Source: Triatoma infestans
Taxonomy: Eukaryota > Arthropoda > Insecta > Hemiptera > Reduviidae
Assembly (NCBI GenBank): GCA_011037195.1
Contig: JAAEAF010003791.1
Coordinates: 1 to 64,000 of the forward strand
Direction: 5' to 3'
DNA length: 64,000 nucleotides
In this document: positions 1 to 10,834 of the stretch, in pieces
Numbering within the stretch: position 1 is the first letter of the stretch
Layout: each line of letters starts with the position of its first letter
The notes under the pieces: generated by a model
The model's database searches: none
Told to the model about the DNA's origin: nothing
The model's input: the letters and a program-made list of their open reading frames with translations, nothing else
Translations under genes and position numbers: made by a program

Positions 1-47
1 GGGGGTGTGACGATCGGTTCCCATCTTTTGCCAACGGCAACCGCCTC

Positions 48-360
48 TCATAACCTCCTCACTACTTCTTTCACAGATAAGTTGATGATGCCGCGTATTG
101 ATTTGTATGTGGCTGGTTGTTCTACTTGAGGGTGCAAGCAGCCGTCCTTCGCGAGCTTGTCCGCGTGCTCGTTTCCCTCAATCCCACAATATCCGGGTAA
201 ATTTGAAATTGTATAGTTTCACTACTACATTTGCTTCTGATAAAAATTTTGCCAACTGGTACCTATATTATGTTTGTCTGCCGCTAGTTTATGTATCATA
301 TAGCAGCCAATAATGCCCGGTTGTCGAAATTCGATGGCCATCCTTTTCCTGACTTGTTAC
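48..360 (-). pseudogene. LINE RNase H domain remnant
   Basis: Read on the minus strand, bases about 197 down to 48 translate as an uninterrupted RNase H C-terminal segment containing PGYCGIEGNEHADKLAKDG, ending in a stop near base 48. The P-G-(H)-C-G-I-x-G-N-E-x-A-D-x-L-A-K block is the signature of the RNase H domain that follows reverse transcriptase in I/R1/Jockey-type non-LTR retrotransposons; here the usual histidine is tyrosine. Weaker RNase H-like sequence continues to about base 360 with stops. The rest of the element would lie further along + coordinates on the minus strand but I could not follow it, so this is a decayed fragment with no expected function. Confidence 0.7.
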
Positions 361-735
361 CCAATCTTGTTCTGCCAGCTTTAAAACGAGCAAACCACTT
401 TACCGATACTGATTTTTTGCTAATTATTCACTCCCTCCCCAAAAACGTTAGTTGAGATCGTCGAATGACTGTGCCACTTTTCATCCTTTTTGGTAAATGA
501 TAGACCATAATGTGACGAATATGAACGTTATTTTCGACACGCACTTTTATTATATTAAACAAAAAAGAATATTTTTATAAAAATAAAAAAAAGTAAGAAA
601 TACCGCCAATTTTCATAAACAAAAAAATGAAAAATAAATGCCAAGTAATTAATGCACCAATCTTTTAGTACTTACGGTTGACCGGTTTTGATTAAAACGT
701 TGTCCGGTCTCCTGGAAGAACTTATAAGAAATATT
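361..735. other. AT-rich stretch, nothing recognised
   Basis: Low-complexity A/T-rich sequence with no convincing reading frame or repeat match inside the window. Confidence 0.5.
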
Positions 736-828
736 TTCGGACTCAGGGGACCTCAAAACGTGTATTTCCGGGGAAAACTCGATAGCGAAAATTTTTCACA
801 ATCGCAATACGGCAGAAAGAGAAAGTAA
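736..828 (+). repeat. Family A repeat, right-end fragment
   Basis: Contains the family A right-end order: GGACTCAGGGGACCTCAAAACG, then TATTTCCGGGGAAAACTCGA, then a cacgattgcaatac-like block and AAAGAGAAAGTAA. It matches the right ends of the longer copies at 6975-7940 and 40677-41502, but is truncated on its left. Confidence 0.75.
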
Positions 829-2104
829 AAATTGCAAACAATGGGAATAAAAGTGAAACAGAAAAGACACTCATGAAAAGTTGCGACTTATTATAGAAGA
901 AAATGTTTATATTAGAAAAGTGTTTAATGTGTTGTTATTATTATATAAATGGTATACCGTGTAAAGGAGGGGGGGGGGACACTAGTAAAGGATTAAATAG
1001 TTGGGAGGAGTGTGTCAGGAACTATATATGTCAGATGCAGAATCTACGGCGGAATCTACTCTTCCTCCTTCCTACTGTTGTACACAGTTCTCTAGGTAAC
1101 TGTCTCCAGAGCAAGTGTACTGGGATGATTTAGGTGCTGGCCATTGTCATGTGTGCACCCACAATTTGTTGGTCTCTGTCTACTGTGTGGCAAAACAAGA
1201 ATTGCGGCTTTAACACAAGTAATGTACAAACAAAATCACTCTCTCCTCCCCTCTCTCTCTCTCTCTTTACAATGACCAGATGACACTTTCATTCACACGG
1301 ATTTCTAGAGCAACCATGCTCTTTCCACTACTTTACTTCTAAGTTACACAACAAATTTTCCATTTACACAACTCCTATCCCTTCACTTAGTTACCACTAA
1401 TTTCATTATATACAGATATTTTACATACTAGTACAAGTACATAAATACATAATACAAATTAATATACAGGGGGTAACAGCAACCTCTGGCAATACTTCGG
1501 GATATAGTTTGTCACTTTATTTGGAACAAAAAATTTCTAATAAACCATGGTCCGATTCGTTCGCCTTTAAAAGTTATTCTTCATTTTGGAAAATTTTCAA
1601 TTTTCCTACTTTTTCTCATAAAATTGATTATATCTCAAAACGTTTTTAACATAAATCATATTCAATTACATCTTTGGAAAGAGCATTAAATTTCCTATAA
1701 GAAACAGAAGTTTTATTTTAATTGAATTAATTATAAGGTTTTTCAGAGACATTAAACTCAACTCTACAGCGCTTCGACCGTTAAAAACCACTTTTCAATA
1801 GTATTTTCTTATAAATTTCTTTAAGGCTAGCGTACGGTCCGGTTACAGAAAAAATATCTACATTTCACCAGCTTTCCAACGATAATAATATCGTGGGGTT
1901 TCTTTCTTGTTTTCTTAAAGAAAATGCGAAATAAATGTAAAAAAAACACAAAATGAAAATTGAGAGCTGTTACAAAAATATCACAAGATTAATTAATAAT
2001 CCTGTAATGAACTTTGGAATTGTTATCTCACGATAGAAATTCGTCTAATTCTAATAAACTGAAACATTTAGTCGTGATTTAGCTGGTCATATATTCAAAA
2101 TGCC
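829..2104. other. No gene recognised; CT microsatellite
   Basis: Contains a short CT-rich microsatellite (about 1240-1266). An open frame at 903-1133 has no recognisable domain and is probably chance. The rest is unidentified AT-rich sequence. Confidence 0.4.
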
Positions 2105-2290
2105 AGATTTCTTTGTCATAGAATAGCGAGATATGCTTTTTATTTGTGGGTTTTGGCGGAAGCTGCCGCTGAGTATGCTAGCCGTTGGCCTAACAAGAAA
2201 CCATATAAGCAGCGTATTAAAGGGTAGGGGAAACCGGTTCTGTGAGAATAAACTACCGAGGAAACTTGAATGTTAAGACCTCCTGATAAA
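2105..2290 (+). pseudogene. Decayed DDE transposase N-terminal (helix-turn-helix) fragment
   Basis: Three pieces in successive frames occur in the order expected for the N-terminal DNA-binding region of an insect transposase family related to IS630/Tc1 (the type annotated with a DUF4817-like N-terminus). They are RDMLFICGF, then AEAAAEYASRWPNKKPYKQR, then RVGETGSVRINYRGN. Each is separated from the next by a frameshift or stop. The match to the family is from memory of its general pattern (aromatic-G-F, R-[FW]-P-N, L-x-E-T-G-S-V). A fragment of what looks like the same family's catalytic half lies on the minus strand at 58990-59310. Nothing here can be functional. Confidence 0.45.
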
Positions 2291-3113
2291 TTACCAGGTT
2301 GAACTACAAGTCCAAATACTGACCTAACCTACTCCACACCTATTGAATACATAGCACAACACCTATTAACAAAAATAACTCAAAATCTTCCGCAGGCCTC
2401 TGGGATCTGCAAACCCTCTGGGGTGAAACTCCCTGCAACCTGATCAAAAAGATTGATGGTGTTTGTTCTTCTATCTCACTAAATTACATAAAAGTATCCG
2501 GCATATCCGTATAACAAGCAGTGCGGTATCCTAAAAAACAAGTACCATATAAGTGACTATCGCATTCAACCTCTTTTGGACCTCTATCAGTCAAGTTCGA
2601 CTATCGACCACTTACGAAACGCATTCATAAGGAACCATACTCTGACGATGTCTTAGCTGGAAGCTCAGCATTATATGTTAATGCGCTGACTGGCATGCCA
2701 GTTATCACCAGAAATAGGTTGGCTAAATTATGCTTCTCCTTCTTCATGAATACCGAAACAGCTTTTGCTTGTCTACAGTTCACAATATATGCTGAAGCAA
2801 TTGGTCAGCATATAACATGCACATAACATTTTCCAATATTTCTTTCGATTCATTTATTTATCCAGTGATGTAATTTTTTTTTAATTTTTATTGTTATATA
2901 CAACACCATAAATGCCATAAGTAAACGTGTGTGAATAAGAAGAAAAACACGTGTGCGAATAGACAAAAGAGAGGAGAAACTACCCAATTATAGCCCTTCT
3001 AGTAAATATTGTTATTGTTCATTATCTTCTGTGGCCGATACCAGACGAATGTAGTTATTTCTAGGAATATATAATATATAAACAGCCTGAGCACTAGGAA
3101 TTAATGTCTGTCT
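2291..3113. other. Possible continuation of transposon remnant; unresolved
   Basis: Less AT-rich than its surroundings up to about 2720, which suggests decayed transposon sequence. I could not assign a frame or family. Confidence 0.3.
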
Positions 3114-3240
3114 TTAGCCAGCTTTCACTTCGTCGTGGTCATCAAAATGTGTAAACTAATTTTGCTCTGTACAGGTCTTGGTTGTATCACACTAATTATC
3201 AAGACAACCCTGGATAATGGGTTGTCACCCCAAAAACTGA
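3114..3240 (+). repeat. Degenerate Penelope-type terminal repeat
   Basis: Aligns by eye with the PLE terminal repeat seen at 16188-16327 and 25680-26001. It shows a 'gtggtcatc' block, then TGTGTAAACTAATTTTGCTC, then a gtcttggttgtatcacact block, then a decayed hairpin region around 3218-3240. The hammerhead-like core is destroyed. An open frame through it (3135-3323) is probably an artefact. Confidence 0.45.
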
Positions 3241-4394
3241 AAAAATCGGAAAATAAGACAGACTATCACGGTAAAAAATCTCTAATGTCTTTGCAGCTCT
3301 GCGGAATCAACCATAACAACTAAGCAGTCAGTGAATTATGTATTTAAACCATTCAAAACTCAAACAACTCCTGATAGTTTTTCAAAGAAATTTTGGCAGA
3401 AACAGTTGATTATTTTTGGAATTTCTATCATAAATTCAGAAGTGACCAAGTTTCTTTAGACTCTTGGATGGAATATACGTTTAGTTTTTATTTAATTCTT
3501 TATTAATTACAATACACATATTTAAAATTACTGTCACAAAGTATTAAATATTTCAGTATTTTTTCATTTTTATAAAATTCATGAATATTGAAAACATAAG
3601 ATTTAATGTTTGTTTTGCTTGCTCCCCTCCCTTCCTTTCCCTAACTTTTACAACTTCCGCTAAAGGTTCATCGATGTCCGTGGGAAAGGAAAAACCAACT
3701 TGGGTGGAAATTTAATATCCGCTGTTTCACAAAACTCTTGAAAAGTTCCATCAATTTTTCTTCGCAATTGAAACTTTTCTAGAGAAGTTTGTAGAAGTTG
3801 TTCATTAGTGCTTCGTATACTTATGGATGGAGACAAATACACGGGGAAATTGGTGACGAAGAAGAAGAAGGGATGGAGTGTTAAGAGTTGGGATGTTGAG
3901 AGAGGAGTTAGCCTTTTTAGTATTTGGTGGGTGATATAGGAGCGCCGTATGTTGGGATGGGCAAATTAGTTGTAGATTTATATAATGGTTTATTGTATTT
4001 TTTTTTTTTAATCGTATATTTTATTTAAAATGTTTTCTTAGTGTTTTTATACATAATATATAGTATCATTATTCATTATAAGATCAGCCCATTTTTTTTT
4101 TTTATCAATGACTAAGGAACATTTATGTATGTGAAAAAAAAATTTAAGGGCAATTAGTAATAATGGAAATATTGATATTGTAATATATATCAATGGTAGA
4201 GGTTAGTTTTAAAAATATATCATTGATTTTGGGAAACTCTGGGGAAATTTTGCATCTGTTTTAAAAGATCACGTGACTTTTTATATTATGCTGAATTATT
4301 ATACTGAACTAAACAGTCAGTCAGTCATTAGAATCGGTTAACTGATTTTTAAACAAAACCTTTACTCGATAACTTAATGGTATATCAAATTTAA
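3241..4394. other. No gene recognised
   Basis: AT-rich with several poly(T) runs. A minus-strand frame at 3660-3842 has no recognisable domain. Confidence 0.4.
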
Positions 4395-4567
4395 GCACCT
4401 GACGATTTTCAGGTTTTTGAAATTAAACAACAATACACCAAATATATACTACACACGCCATAAACAACTTCCTTTCTTTTCTTTTTTTTTTTACTTTCTT
4501 ACCCAGGGGAGGAGCTTAAAGTGTATTTCCGGTGAAAATTCAAAGATCGCATCACTTCCTCTTTAAC
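4395..4567 (+). repeat. Family A repeat, degenerate right end
   Basis: Contains the 'gacgattttcaggtttttgaaat' and 'ctacacacgcc' blocks followed by GTGTATTTCCGGTGAAAATTC and a decayed cacgattgcaatacttcct block, in the same order as other family A right ends. Confidence 0.6.
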
Positions 4568-5583
4568 AATAGTTGACGTAAAAATAAACACAAAAAGTGG
4601 TGAAACTTGATTGCAGTTAGATAAGTTTAACCACATGCGTGTGGGTGTTGTAAAAAGCCAAGTTTCAAAAACTTCAAAAGTTCCCTTTTTTTTTTCTTTT
4701 TTTTTTTAGGATAAAAGTGGATGTGCATTTGAAATATGCAGTAGATGTAAAATCACATACTGTGTACACAAATCCATCACTACACCACACTAGAACTTGA
4801 TCTTGCGCAGTAAAAATAAATAAAACTGCCACACATAGGAAAGGCTTTCTTTTTTTGCAACGCGCTCTATGTATGTTTGTGCAAACAGTGTGAGGTTAGT
4901 CGGCACTTGCCTCATGCAATATCTAGTCTAGTAGAAAGTTTATAAATGCGCATACTTCTCCCGTTTTGGTATAAACTTCATCTTCCTCTGCTGCACCCCT
5001 TTCTCTCTTACTACTTCTTCTTCATGCTCTATCGCCATATCTCTTTTGCACCCATTCATTTTCTATACACCTTTCTCTCTCTCTCAGTTTACCACCAAAA
5101 AGCTGCAGGAGTTGATTTTTTTTTTTTAAGTTGCGTGGCACCAGCTTGACTTTAAAATGAAGCTAGTCGTGTGTACATAGTGTGGAAGAAAGGCAGCTTT
5201 TTATTTTTTATTTTCTGAGCGTCGAGTGAGGAGGGCTCCCGGCCTATCGTGTTAATATTTATAAGTTGTTCACTCAGAGTACAAAGTGGCCAGGTAAATG
5301 TGTTTTTTTTTTCAACTTTGCGGTGTTTTCTTTATTCTTTCTTTTCTGTCCTCCCAATGCTGTTCTGTTCTTTTGTTCTGGAAAAAAACAAATATCTGCA
5401 CCCATAATTACCTGTCTGTCACCTTTTTTTTTTTGCATACAAATTACTACCTATATTTTATCTTCCACAGGAGGAAAAGCAAACAATCTGAACACATCAG
5501 TTTCTTTCTTTGCATTCCTCACCATACTAATTGACAATTTTTTCTTCAATGCTATAAATTTAAATGCTCTTGTTAATATTAAA
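4568..5583. other. T-rich intron-like sequence
   Basis: Rich in poly(T)/pyrimidine tracts. Open frames here are pyrimidine-driven and show no domain. Confidence 0.4.
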
Positions 5584-6024
5584 GCAAGACCCAATGAAAG
5601 CTGTAGGTTGCATTTTAAAAATAACAAAATCCTCACAATTCCAGCTCTTTATATCTTTTCCATCTGTACGTGGTTCTATAAAATTAGAAATAATTACAAC
5701 ACCTTCAACCATAAATATAATACTCGGAACCGTGACCACTTTCCTTTTCCTCAAGCAAACCACTCATTTTTTACATCTTCTTATTTATTTATGGGAAGGA
5801 AAATATTTAATGCACTTCCGAATGAAATTTCATTTTCACCAACAATGAAACTGTTTAAATCTAAACTAAAAACTATGCTCCTGGATAGAGTATATAGGAT
5901 TTGGATGATTTTCTTATATAGACTTGCATTGTGTGAAGGTTATTGGATTGTTTAATGTACTGACATGTCTTGTTCATACAATTGTATGTAAAAAATGAAT
6001 ATAAATAAAGATTATTATTATTAT
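5584..6024 (+). pseudogene. 5'-truncated non-LTR retrotransposon, ORF2 C-terminus and 3' tail
   Basis: The frame ending at 5955 carries the C-terminal block of a CR1/Jockey-like ORF2: SCRLHFKNNKILTIPALYIF, then HKYNTRNRD, then FMGRKIFNALPNEI and FKSKLKTMLLDR. The 'YNTR' plus 'G.K.[FY]N.LP' order is typical of this region just before the stop. A short 3' UTR follows, then AATAAAGATTATTATTATTAT, a TTA-type microsatellite tail at 6003-6024 that marks the 3' end of the insertion. The reverse transcriptase is missing, so this is a dead-on-arrival copy. The 229-residue open frame beginning at 5266 extends upstream into non-element sequence and should not be read as one protein. Confidence 0.65.
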
Positions 6025-6087
6025 ATTGTAAACCCTGCTTTAGATAAGGGGTTTGCTTTGTCCTTGAATTCAAAAGAGGCGACAATA

Positions 6088-6390
6088 GGACTGTAATAGG
6101 ATTCGAACAGCGGAGAGAAACACAAAAATGGCAGTCTAGTTACTCGCTCAAAGGCATGGACTAGGGTGGATATAGCCGAGCTAGCCCTACAGGAGAACAG
6201 TTTTTACAACAGTTTACAACCAGTTAAGAACGAGTCAGCAACCTTCTACTACCTTTGTCATTTTTATATATCATTCGCTACCTAACTTATTTATAATTAA
6301 TTGTAAAGTCCTTGGTGTTGTGTGTTCTATTCTATTCATTATATAGTGTTCAGCATATATTCTAGTTTATTTCTCGAAAACCCATTCTCT
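6088..6390 (+). repeat. LTR-like repeat, family F
   Basis: Shares a long colinear stretch with 15090-15400 (same strand) and 55085-56060 (opposite strand). It runs CTAGTTACTCGCT, then gactagggtggatatagcc, CTAGCCCTACAGGAG, acaaccagtt, then TTGTAAAGTCCTTG and ATTCTAGTTTATTTCTC. A TATA-like segment followed by conserved downstream sequence suggests a solo LTR or promoter-bearing end, but borders and target duplications were not determined. Confidence 0.55.
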
Positions 6391-6780
6391 CTAAATTCCC
6401 TTTCATTCTCACATCCATTATAGGATCAATCTTCATGTAGTTCTCGTATAACTTGCCTATTTTTTCTTACTTCTGTGCGCTCACTCTTCTTGATGAGTCT
6501 ACGAATTTCATGCCCACTAAGGGATTCTTTTTCGAGTTCCTTAGGAGGTCGTCATAAACCATGATTCATGGGATCATTCTTAATCCTTTTCCAAGAGATT
6601 GAAAAAGAGAGTAAAAGAAGCCTGTATTATGAATTCGGAATATAGCAATATAAAATATTTTTATAAATTAGTTTAAATAGTAATTAAAATATTTATATTT
6701 TATTTGTAATTTGTATACTATAGTTTATCACATAACAAACAAACAATGTTTAATCAGATTTATGTGTTTCATTGTTACAG
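6391..6780. other. Intron-like sequence upstream of furin exon
   Basis: AT-rich. A polypyrimidine-containing acceptor (TTTCATTGTTACAG) lies at 6767-6780, immediately before the exon. Confidence 0.6.
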
Positions 6781-6879
6781 ATTTTCCCAGACACATACCA
6801 CCTTGAGCATAGAAAAGTGGCCAAAAGGTCATTAAAACCGAATACACAATATCACGATAACCTAATTTCGGAGAAACAG
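6781..6879 (+). CDS. Furin-like proprotein convertase, prodomain exon (partial gene)
   Basis: A 99-bp exon, flanked by TTGTTACAG on the left and GTAATA on the right, encodes 33 residues beginning IFPDTYHLEHRKVAKRSL and ending NLISEKQ. The pattern [YF]H[FL]-x-H-[RS]-x-[VT]-x-KRS is the second half of the inhibitory prodomain of furin/PCSK5/PCSK6-type convertases. These are calcium-dependent secretory-pathway subtilases that cut precursors after polybasic sites. The exon is phase 0 at both ends and joins in frame to 20783-20911, where the prodomain alignment continues without a gap. Too short to appear as a conventional open frame. The preceding exon (signal peptide and first half of the prodomain) was not found in 1-6780. 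Recognition rests on family pattern; the exact paralogue (Fur1-like or Fur2-like) is not resolved. Confidence 0.85.
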
Positions 6880-6974
6880 GTAATATATTTATATATTTTT
6901 CTATCATCTGCTTAGAATAATTGTGTTTTAAAAAGTAATAATTGATATTATGTTCAAAAGAAAAAAAAAAAAAA

Positions 6975-7940
6975 TCTAGTGTGAAACACTCACACAACTT
7001 TTTCTTACCCCAGTATTCAAAATTGAATTTGACGAATTTTATAGTTAGCGTACCAAATTTAATTAAATTCGTCGAAATCTGAAAAAACTGTTCAGTACAA
7101 GCGCACTTCCAGTTTATTAATTTTCTTGAAACTGTGAATTTCGCCCATCTATTTATTTCTAATTAATTTTGTTTGTATGGTAGAATTTTATAATCAATTA
7201 TGATATAGCACTTTAGAGGCCCCAACCTCACCCCTCCTCCAAAAGCACCCTTAACTGTATTTTACCTGAAGAAATGTTTCAAATAAAAGTTGTAGCTCTT
7301 TATATGTGTAGTTCACATTCCTAGTTTAAAGAAAATCGTTGGAGCCGTTTTCGAGAAAATACCAGAAAACTCAAAAATATATTTCAATAAAAACGCACTT
7401 CCGGTCATCCGATTTTTTTCCTAACTCGGAATTTCAACAACATAATTAATTCTAAGTAATATTATTTACGTGACAGAATTGTATGGTAAACTGAAATAGT
7501 ACTTTAAAGGAAAACTTAACCCTACCTCTCCCCCAAAAGTACCCTTAAATGAATTTTTCCGGATAAATGTTTGAAATAAAAGTTGTAGGTCTTTGTATGT
7601 GCAGTTGATATACCAAGTTTCAAGAAAATTGTCGGAGCCATTTTTTAGAAAATCGCAAAAAATTTAAAAAAAAAAATCACCTAGTAAAGTGGTACTTCTG
7701 ATTGAGGAATTTTGACAGATCACCTATTGTCGGATCCCATGGTGATACCTAAACGGAATATCAAGTTTAAACTTTCTACGATTTTTCGTTTTTGAGATAT
7801 GCTGTTCACACACATACGCACACACCATTTTCTAAAAATCACTTTTTTGGACTCAATACGAATATTTCCGGTGAAAACTCGATATCGAATATTTGGCACG
7901 ATTACAATACTACCTTTTACTAAGAGTAAGAGAAAGTAAT
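6975..7940 (+). repeat. Family A repeat, near-complete copy
   Basis: Starts with a hairpin (GTGTGAAACACTCACAC) followed by ACTTTTTCTTACCCC and ends in TACTAAGAGTAAGAGAAAGTA, so an ACTTTCTCTTACTCC-type sequence is inverted at the two ends. The interior contains about two diverged monomers of roughly 350 bp. Each monomer carries GCACTTCC(G/A)GT, an 'actcggaatttc' block, a C-rich 'ccctcccccaaaag' block, CAAATAAAAGTTGTAG and AAGAAAATCGT(T/C)GGAGCC. A unique right end with TTTCCGGTGAAAACTCGATA follows. No coding capacity. At least five large copies and about ten fragments occur in this window. Confidence 0.8.
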
Positions 7941-8059
7941 AATCTCATTTTCACTAATTATTCTTTACATATTTCATTTTCAGTTGATATTGTAAGGGTG
8001 TTGTGAGGAGATGTTGGTTGAAGATGATGAGTGATAAATAACACCTTAAGACGGATTAA

Positions 8060-8345
8060 GATATATAATTTGATATATATGTATATGACTGACTGCCTAG
8101 GACTTTACACTGTAGAGTTTAGAACTGAACTAAACTGACAGACTGACGTGGCTAAAATGATATGTACGGAGTGATGTTAAACTGATGTGTAAATCAACAG
8201 AATGATAATGATGTGTAAAACTGAATTCCACAGAATGATTTCTGACTATCTATCTCTCATATATATATATACACTGGCCGAGCCTTCCTCTCTGTGCGAG
8301 AGGGGCTGTTTCTCTCCGCTAGAGTGGATGAGTGGTGGGGGTTCA
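8060..8345 (+). repeat. LTR-like repeat, family E
   Basis: Shares 'gactgactgcctaggactttacactgtag' type sequence with 28870-28910, and a TATATATA element followed by a GAGAG/CTCTC-rich segment with 29000-29110 and 63180-63270. This suggests a dispersed promoter-containing repeat, possibly a solo LTR. Borders are uncertain. Confidence 0.4.
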
Positions 8346-9289
8346 CTAAAACCCCTACAATATTCTAGAAATTTGATGAAGATATTTATAAATTTCTCTA
8401 AAAAAGTGTGGGAAGGGAACATGGGAATCCATTTGCCAAATAATACTTGGAGTAGTTTGTAGTTTTCTTACTTTTATTTTCTGTACACAATATATTCATA
8501 CATTTATGAATATTGTAAATTCAGTGAACGGGGTTCAATAAGCATCGTCTCCTTTAAAAACTAATTTTCCAAAATGCCTTCCTACATAAGTGATGTGAAC
8601 TAAAGAGCTTTTCCACAAGGAGATGATACTATCGTAAGCTTTATTTTTCTTTGGGAACATTTTCTTTTCTATTTCGACCCTTTTTCTTTTTTTCTAAATG
8701 TTTTATTTAAAAAAAAAAAATAATAAACTTCATTGTAGTGTTTTTCTATATATTTTAACTTTTCTACTTTATTGTACAGTTTTCCATATAATTCTGTTAA
8801 TTTCAGGTTTTCAAATGCTTGTTTTTAAACCATTTTTTTTTTCAATTAAAGAAAGACGGAATAGAAATACCTTTATAACTACTCAGTTTTATATTTCGAT
8901 CGTAGAATGAATAAAGTAATTGTTTTAAACTTATATTCTAAAACTATTAAGATAGTTTGAAAAAATGTACTGAAAAATACGCTTTTCTCTTATCGCATTT
9001 ATTCCATTTTCAGTTTGATAAAATTTGTTTTTGAAACTCGGAATTTTCACATTTATGTGTATAATATTGTTTTTGGCATTATATAGTAAAAGAATCGTTC
9101 AATTAGAGGAAGTTTGCCCATTACTGATCCCCCTCACCGAAAATCAAATGAGCTTCTTTGTCAAAAATGTTAGATTTGTATGAACTCATAAATATGTTGC
9201 CAGAGCTGCTGCTAATATAAGCTTTGATTGTTGATAGATAGAGTGTTTATGCATTGCAATTTTAAATGAAATTTCTTGATTAAATTGTA
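8346..9289. other. No gene recognised
   Basis: AT-rich. A badly decayed family A monomer may lie at about 9010-9180 (actcggaattttcac block). Confidence 0.35.
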
Positions 9290-9447
9290 TTAATTGCAGT
9301 AAGAGCAAGCGGTATGAGTGTTTCATGGCAGATTTTTACTTCATCTTACAACTTCTGGTCAGATTTTGAAATTTTTTTCCCAGTTTTTTTTTTGCGATTC
9401 TCTCGAAAATGGTTCCAACGATTTTCTTTAACTTTACATGCTTTTAT
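9290..9447 (-). repeat. Family A left-end fragment, reversed
   Basis: Minus-strand copy of the family A left end. AGTAAGAGCAAGCGGTATGA and GTGTTTCATGGCAGATTTT correspond to gagtaagagaaagttgtgtgagtgtttcac, followed by the reversed GGTTCCAACGATTTTCTTTA block. It is truncated where the foldback element at 9448 begins. Confidence 0.6.
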
Positions 9448-9769
9448 TGTTGTGGTGGTTGGTTCCGCAGAGCTGGAAAGCATCAGAGATATTTTCCATG
9501 ATAGCCTGCTTCTTTTTGTGGTCAACGACCGATTTCCGGCGTTCGCCCATCATCAGAATGTTTTGTCAAAACAGTGTGATAACATGGACTTGCAATGAGC
9601 AAATTTAACACTCAGTGATATTGTTACATTTGAGTGTATCAAACTAAATTTGCTCAGTGCAAGTCTATATTATCACACTGTTTTGTCAAAACATTCTGAT
9701 GATGGGTGAACGCACGAAACTGGTCGATGACCACAAAAAGAAGCAGGCTATCACGGAAAATATCCCTGA
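9448..9769. mobile_element. Penelope-type inverted terminal-repeat pair (foldback)
   Basis: About 144-bp arms meet near 9626 and are inverted copies of one terminal repeat: GCCTGCTTC ... GTGGTC ... CGCCCATCATCAGAATG on the left, CATTCTGATGATGGG ... GACCAC ... GAAGCAGGC on the right. The left side carries a 35-bp extension (9448-9482, TGTTGTGGTGGTTGG onward) not present on the right. The same 35-bp extension occurs in the copy at 25680-26001. One-sided extensions of about 35 bp are a described Penelope insertion feature. No clear target duplication is visible here. Confidence 0.7.
9692..9729 (+). ncRNA. Hammerhead-ribozyme-like motif in PLE repeat
   Basis: Core CTGATGA (9696-9702), a helix II hairpin (GGGTGAACGCAC), GAAA (9716-9719), a two-base-pair helix III with a tiny loop, then GTC with the predicted cut after 9725. 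CATT (9692-9695) can pair with GATG (9726-9729) as helix I. One unpaired T sits between the core and helix II, as in every copy in this window. Similar minimal motifs are known in PLE terminal repeats; activity is not shown. Confidence 0.45.
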
Positions 9770-9825
9770 TCCTATCTAGTTTTTTTTTTTTAAGGGGGAG
9801 CAGCAACGTTAATCTTTCGTAATAA

Positions 9826-10279
9826 TTTTTTTTTTTTTAATCTTTATTTATGTTACAATTAGCGCGATAGCGCTGTAAGTAACAATTAATTGCAAAAGAA
9901 CATAAATACATAATGAGTGGAGAAGCTACCCCAGGTTGGTTAACTTCAAAACTACAAAAAGTTACTATTCACTATCTTCACTTGAGAGGAGTTCACGAGG
10001 CCATTGTCTTTTTAGACGTCCAGGTTATTAGGAAGAGTTCGCGAAGATAGTTGTTGAACTAAAGGATTTGTGTGAAACTGTAGGTTAATATCAAAATTTC
10101 CTGTTTTGGGCGACTTGAGCGAATTTAGGTTTGGAAACTTGAACAATGAAAGGTATATTAAGGTCAGTGTGTATGGTTTCGGTTGGAGACGTAAATAGGA
10201 GCGTTTACAAATGATAGGAGGAATTCTGGATTATAGAGACTGTCTTTCGAGATTTGACCGAGCCCCATTAATTTAATAA
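9826..10279 (-). pseudogene. 5'-truncated Jockey-type LINE tail 1
   Basis: Minus-strand reading from 10279 gives the C-terminus of a Jockey-clade ORF2 with frameshifts: GSVKSRKTVSIIQNSSYHL, a segment with IHTDLNIPFI, and a basic LKRQWPRELL near the end. This resembles the family's 'WGT...IQ..QSK.LR ... H.DL.IP.V ... RLKR' order. AATAAAGATT then a 13-base A tail (T's at 9826-9838 on +) ends it. It is flanked by CGTAATAA at 9818-9825 and 10280-10287. Confidence 0.65.
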
Positions 10280-10287
10280 CGTAATAA

Positions 10288-10834
10288 TTTTTTTTTTTTT
10301 CTAAGTACTTTTATTGATATTTATTGAACTGTATGTATAATAACAATAAGCAAAAGTGATTAAAGTAAATAATGACATGTGCACATGTGAGGGACATTAT
10401 TCAACAATAATGTCCCTTATTGTTTGCTTAGGCTGTTTGATGATGGAAATGTAAGTCTCGCCGGCCACAGGCGTTTCAGACGGCGGGGAGGGCTACCTGG
10501 AATGTGGGCAGGGGTGAATTGTATGACGAGAGGTTTAGGATGCAGGAGGAGAGATTCATGGAATTCTTTGTAACGGGAAGATATGATGAAAGGGATTTTT
10601 AGTTCGTTATGTAAGGTCAGGTTGGATATACGTAATATGGGGCTTGGATAATTTTGCGGAGGATTTCGGATTGGAGGGACTGGATTCTTTTTGAATTGGC
10701 TCGCTTGGTTGAGCCCCAGACTTCAACCCTATAGGTCCAAATTGGTCGTAAAATTTGTTTGTATATAAGTATTTTGTTGTCTAATGAGAGTTTGGAACGT
10801 TTGTCTAGTAGTCTAAGAAGAAGTCTGTATCGAG
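10288..10834 (-). pseudogene. 5'-truncated Jockey-type LINE tail 2
   Basis: Minus-strand translation gives ARYRLLLRLLDKRSKLSL, then ILIYKQILRPIWTYRVEVWG, then RIQSLQSEILRKIIQAPYYV. This is the classic reverse-transcriptase thumb and downstream region of Jockey-clade ORF2. It breaks into other frames further on. The A tail (12 T's at 10288-10299 on +) marks the 3' end. The right edge is followed by CGTAATAA (10835-10842), the same octamer that bounds the neighbouring LINE tail, although the 3' UTRs of the two elements differ. Confidence 0.75.

Noticed and set aside
5266..5583. Long frame upstream of the LINE C-terminus as one host protein
   Set aside because: The upstream part is pyrimidine-driven low-complexity translation; only the part after about 5584 has family motifs.
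6728..6997. Minus-strand 89-codon frame
   Set aside because: It is the antisense shadow of the furin prodomain exon and its intron flanks.
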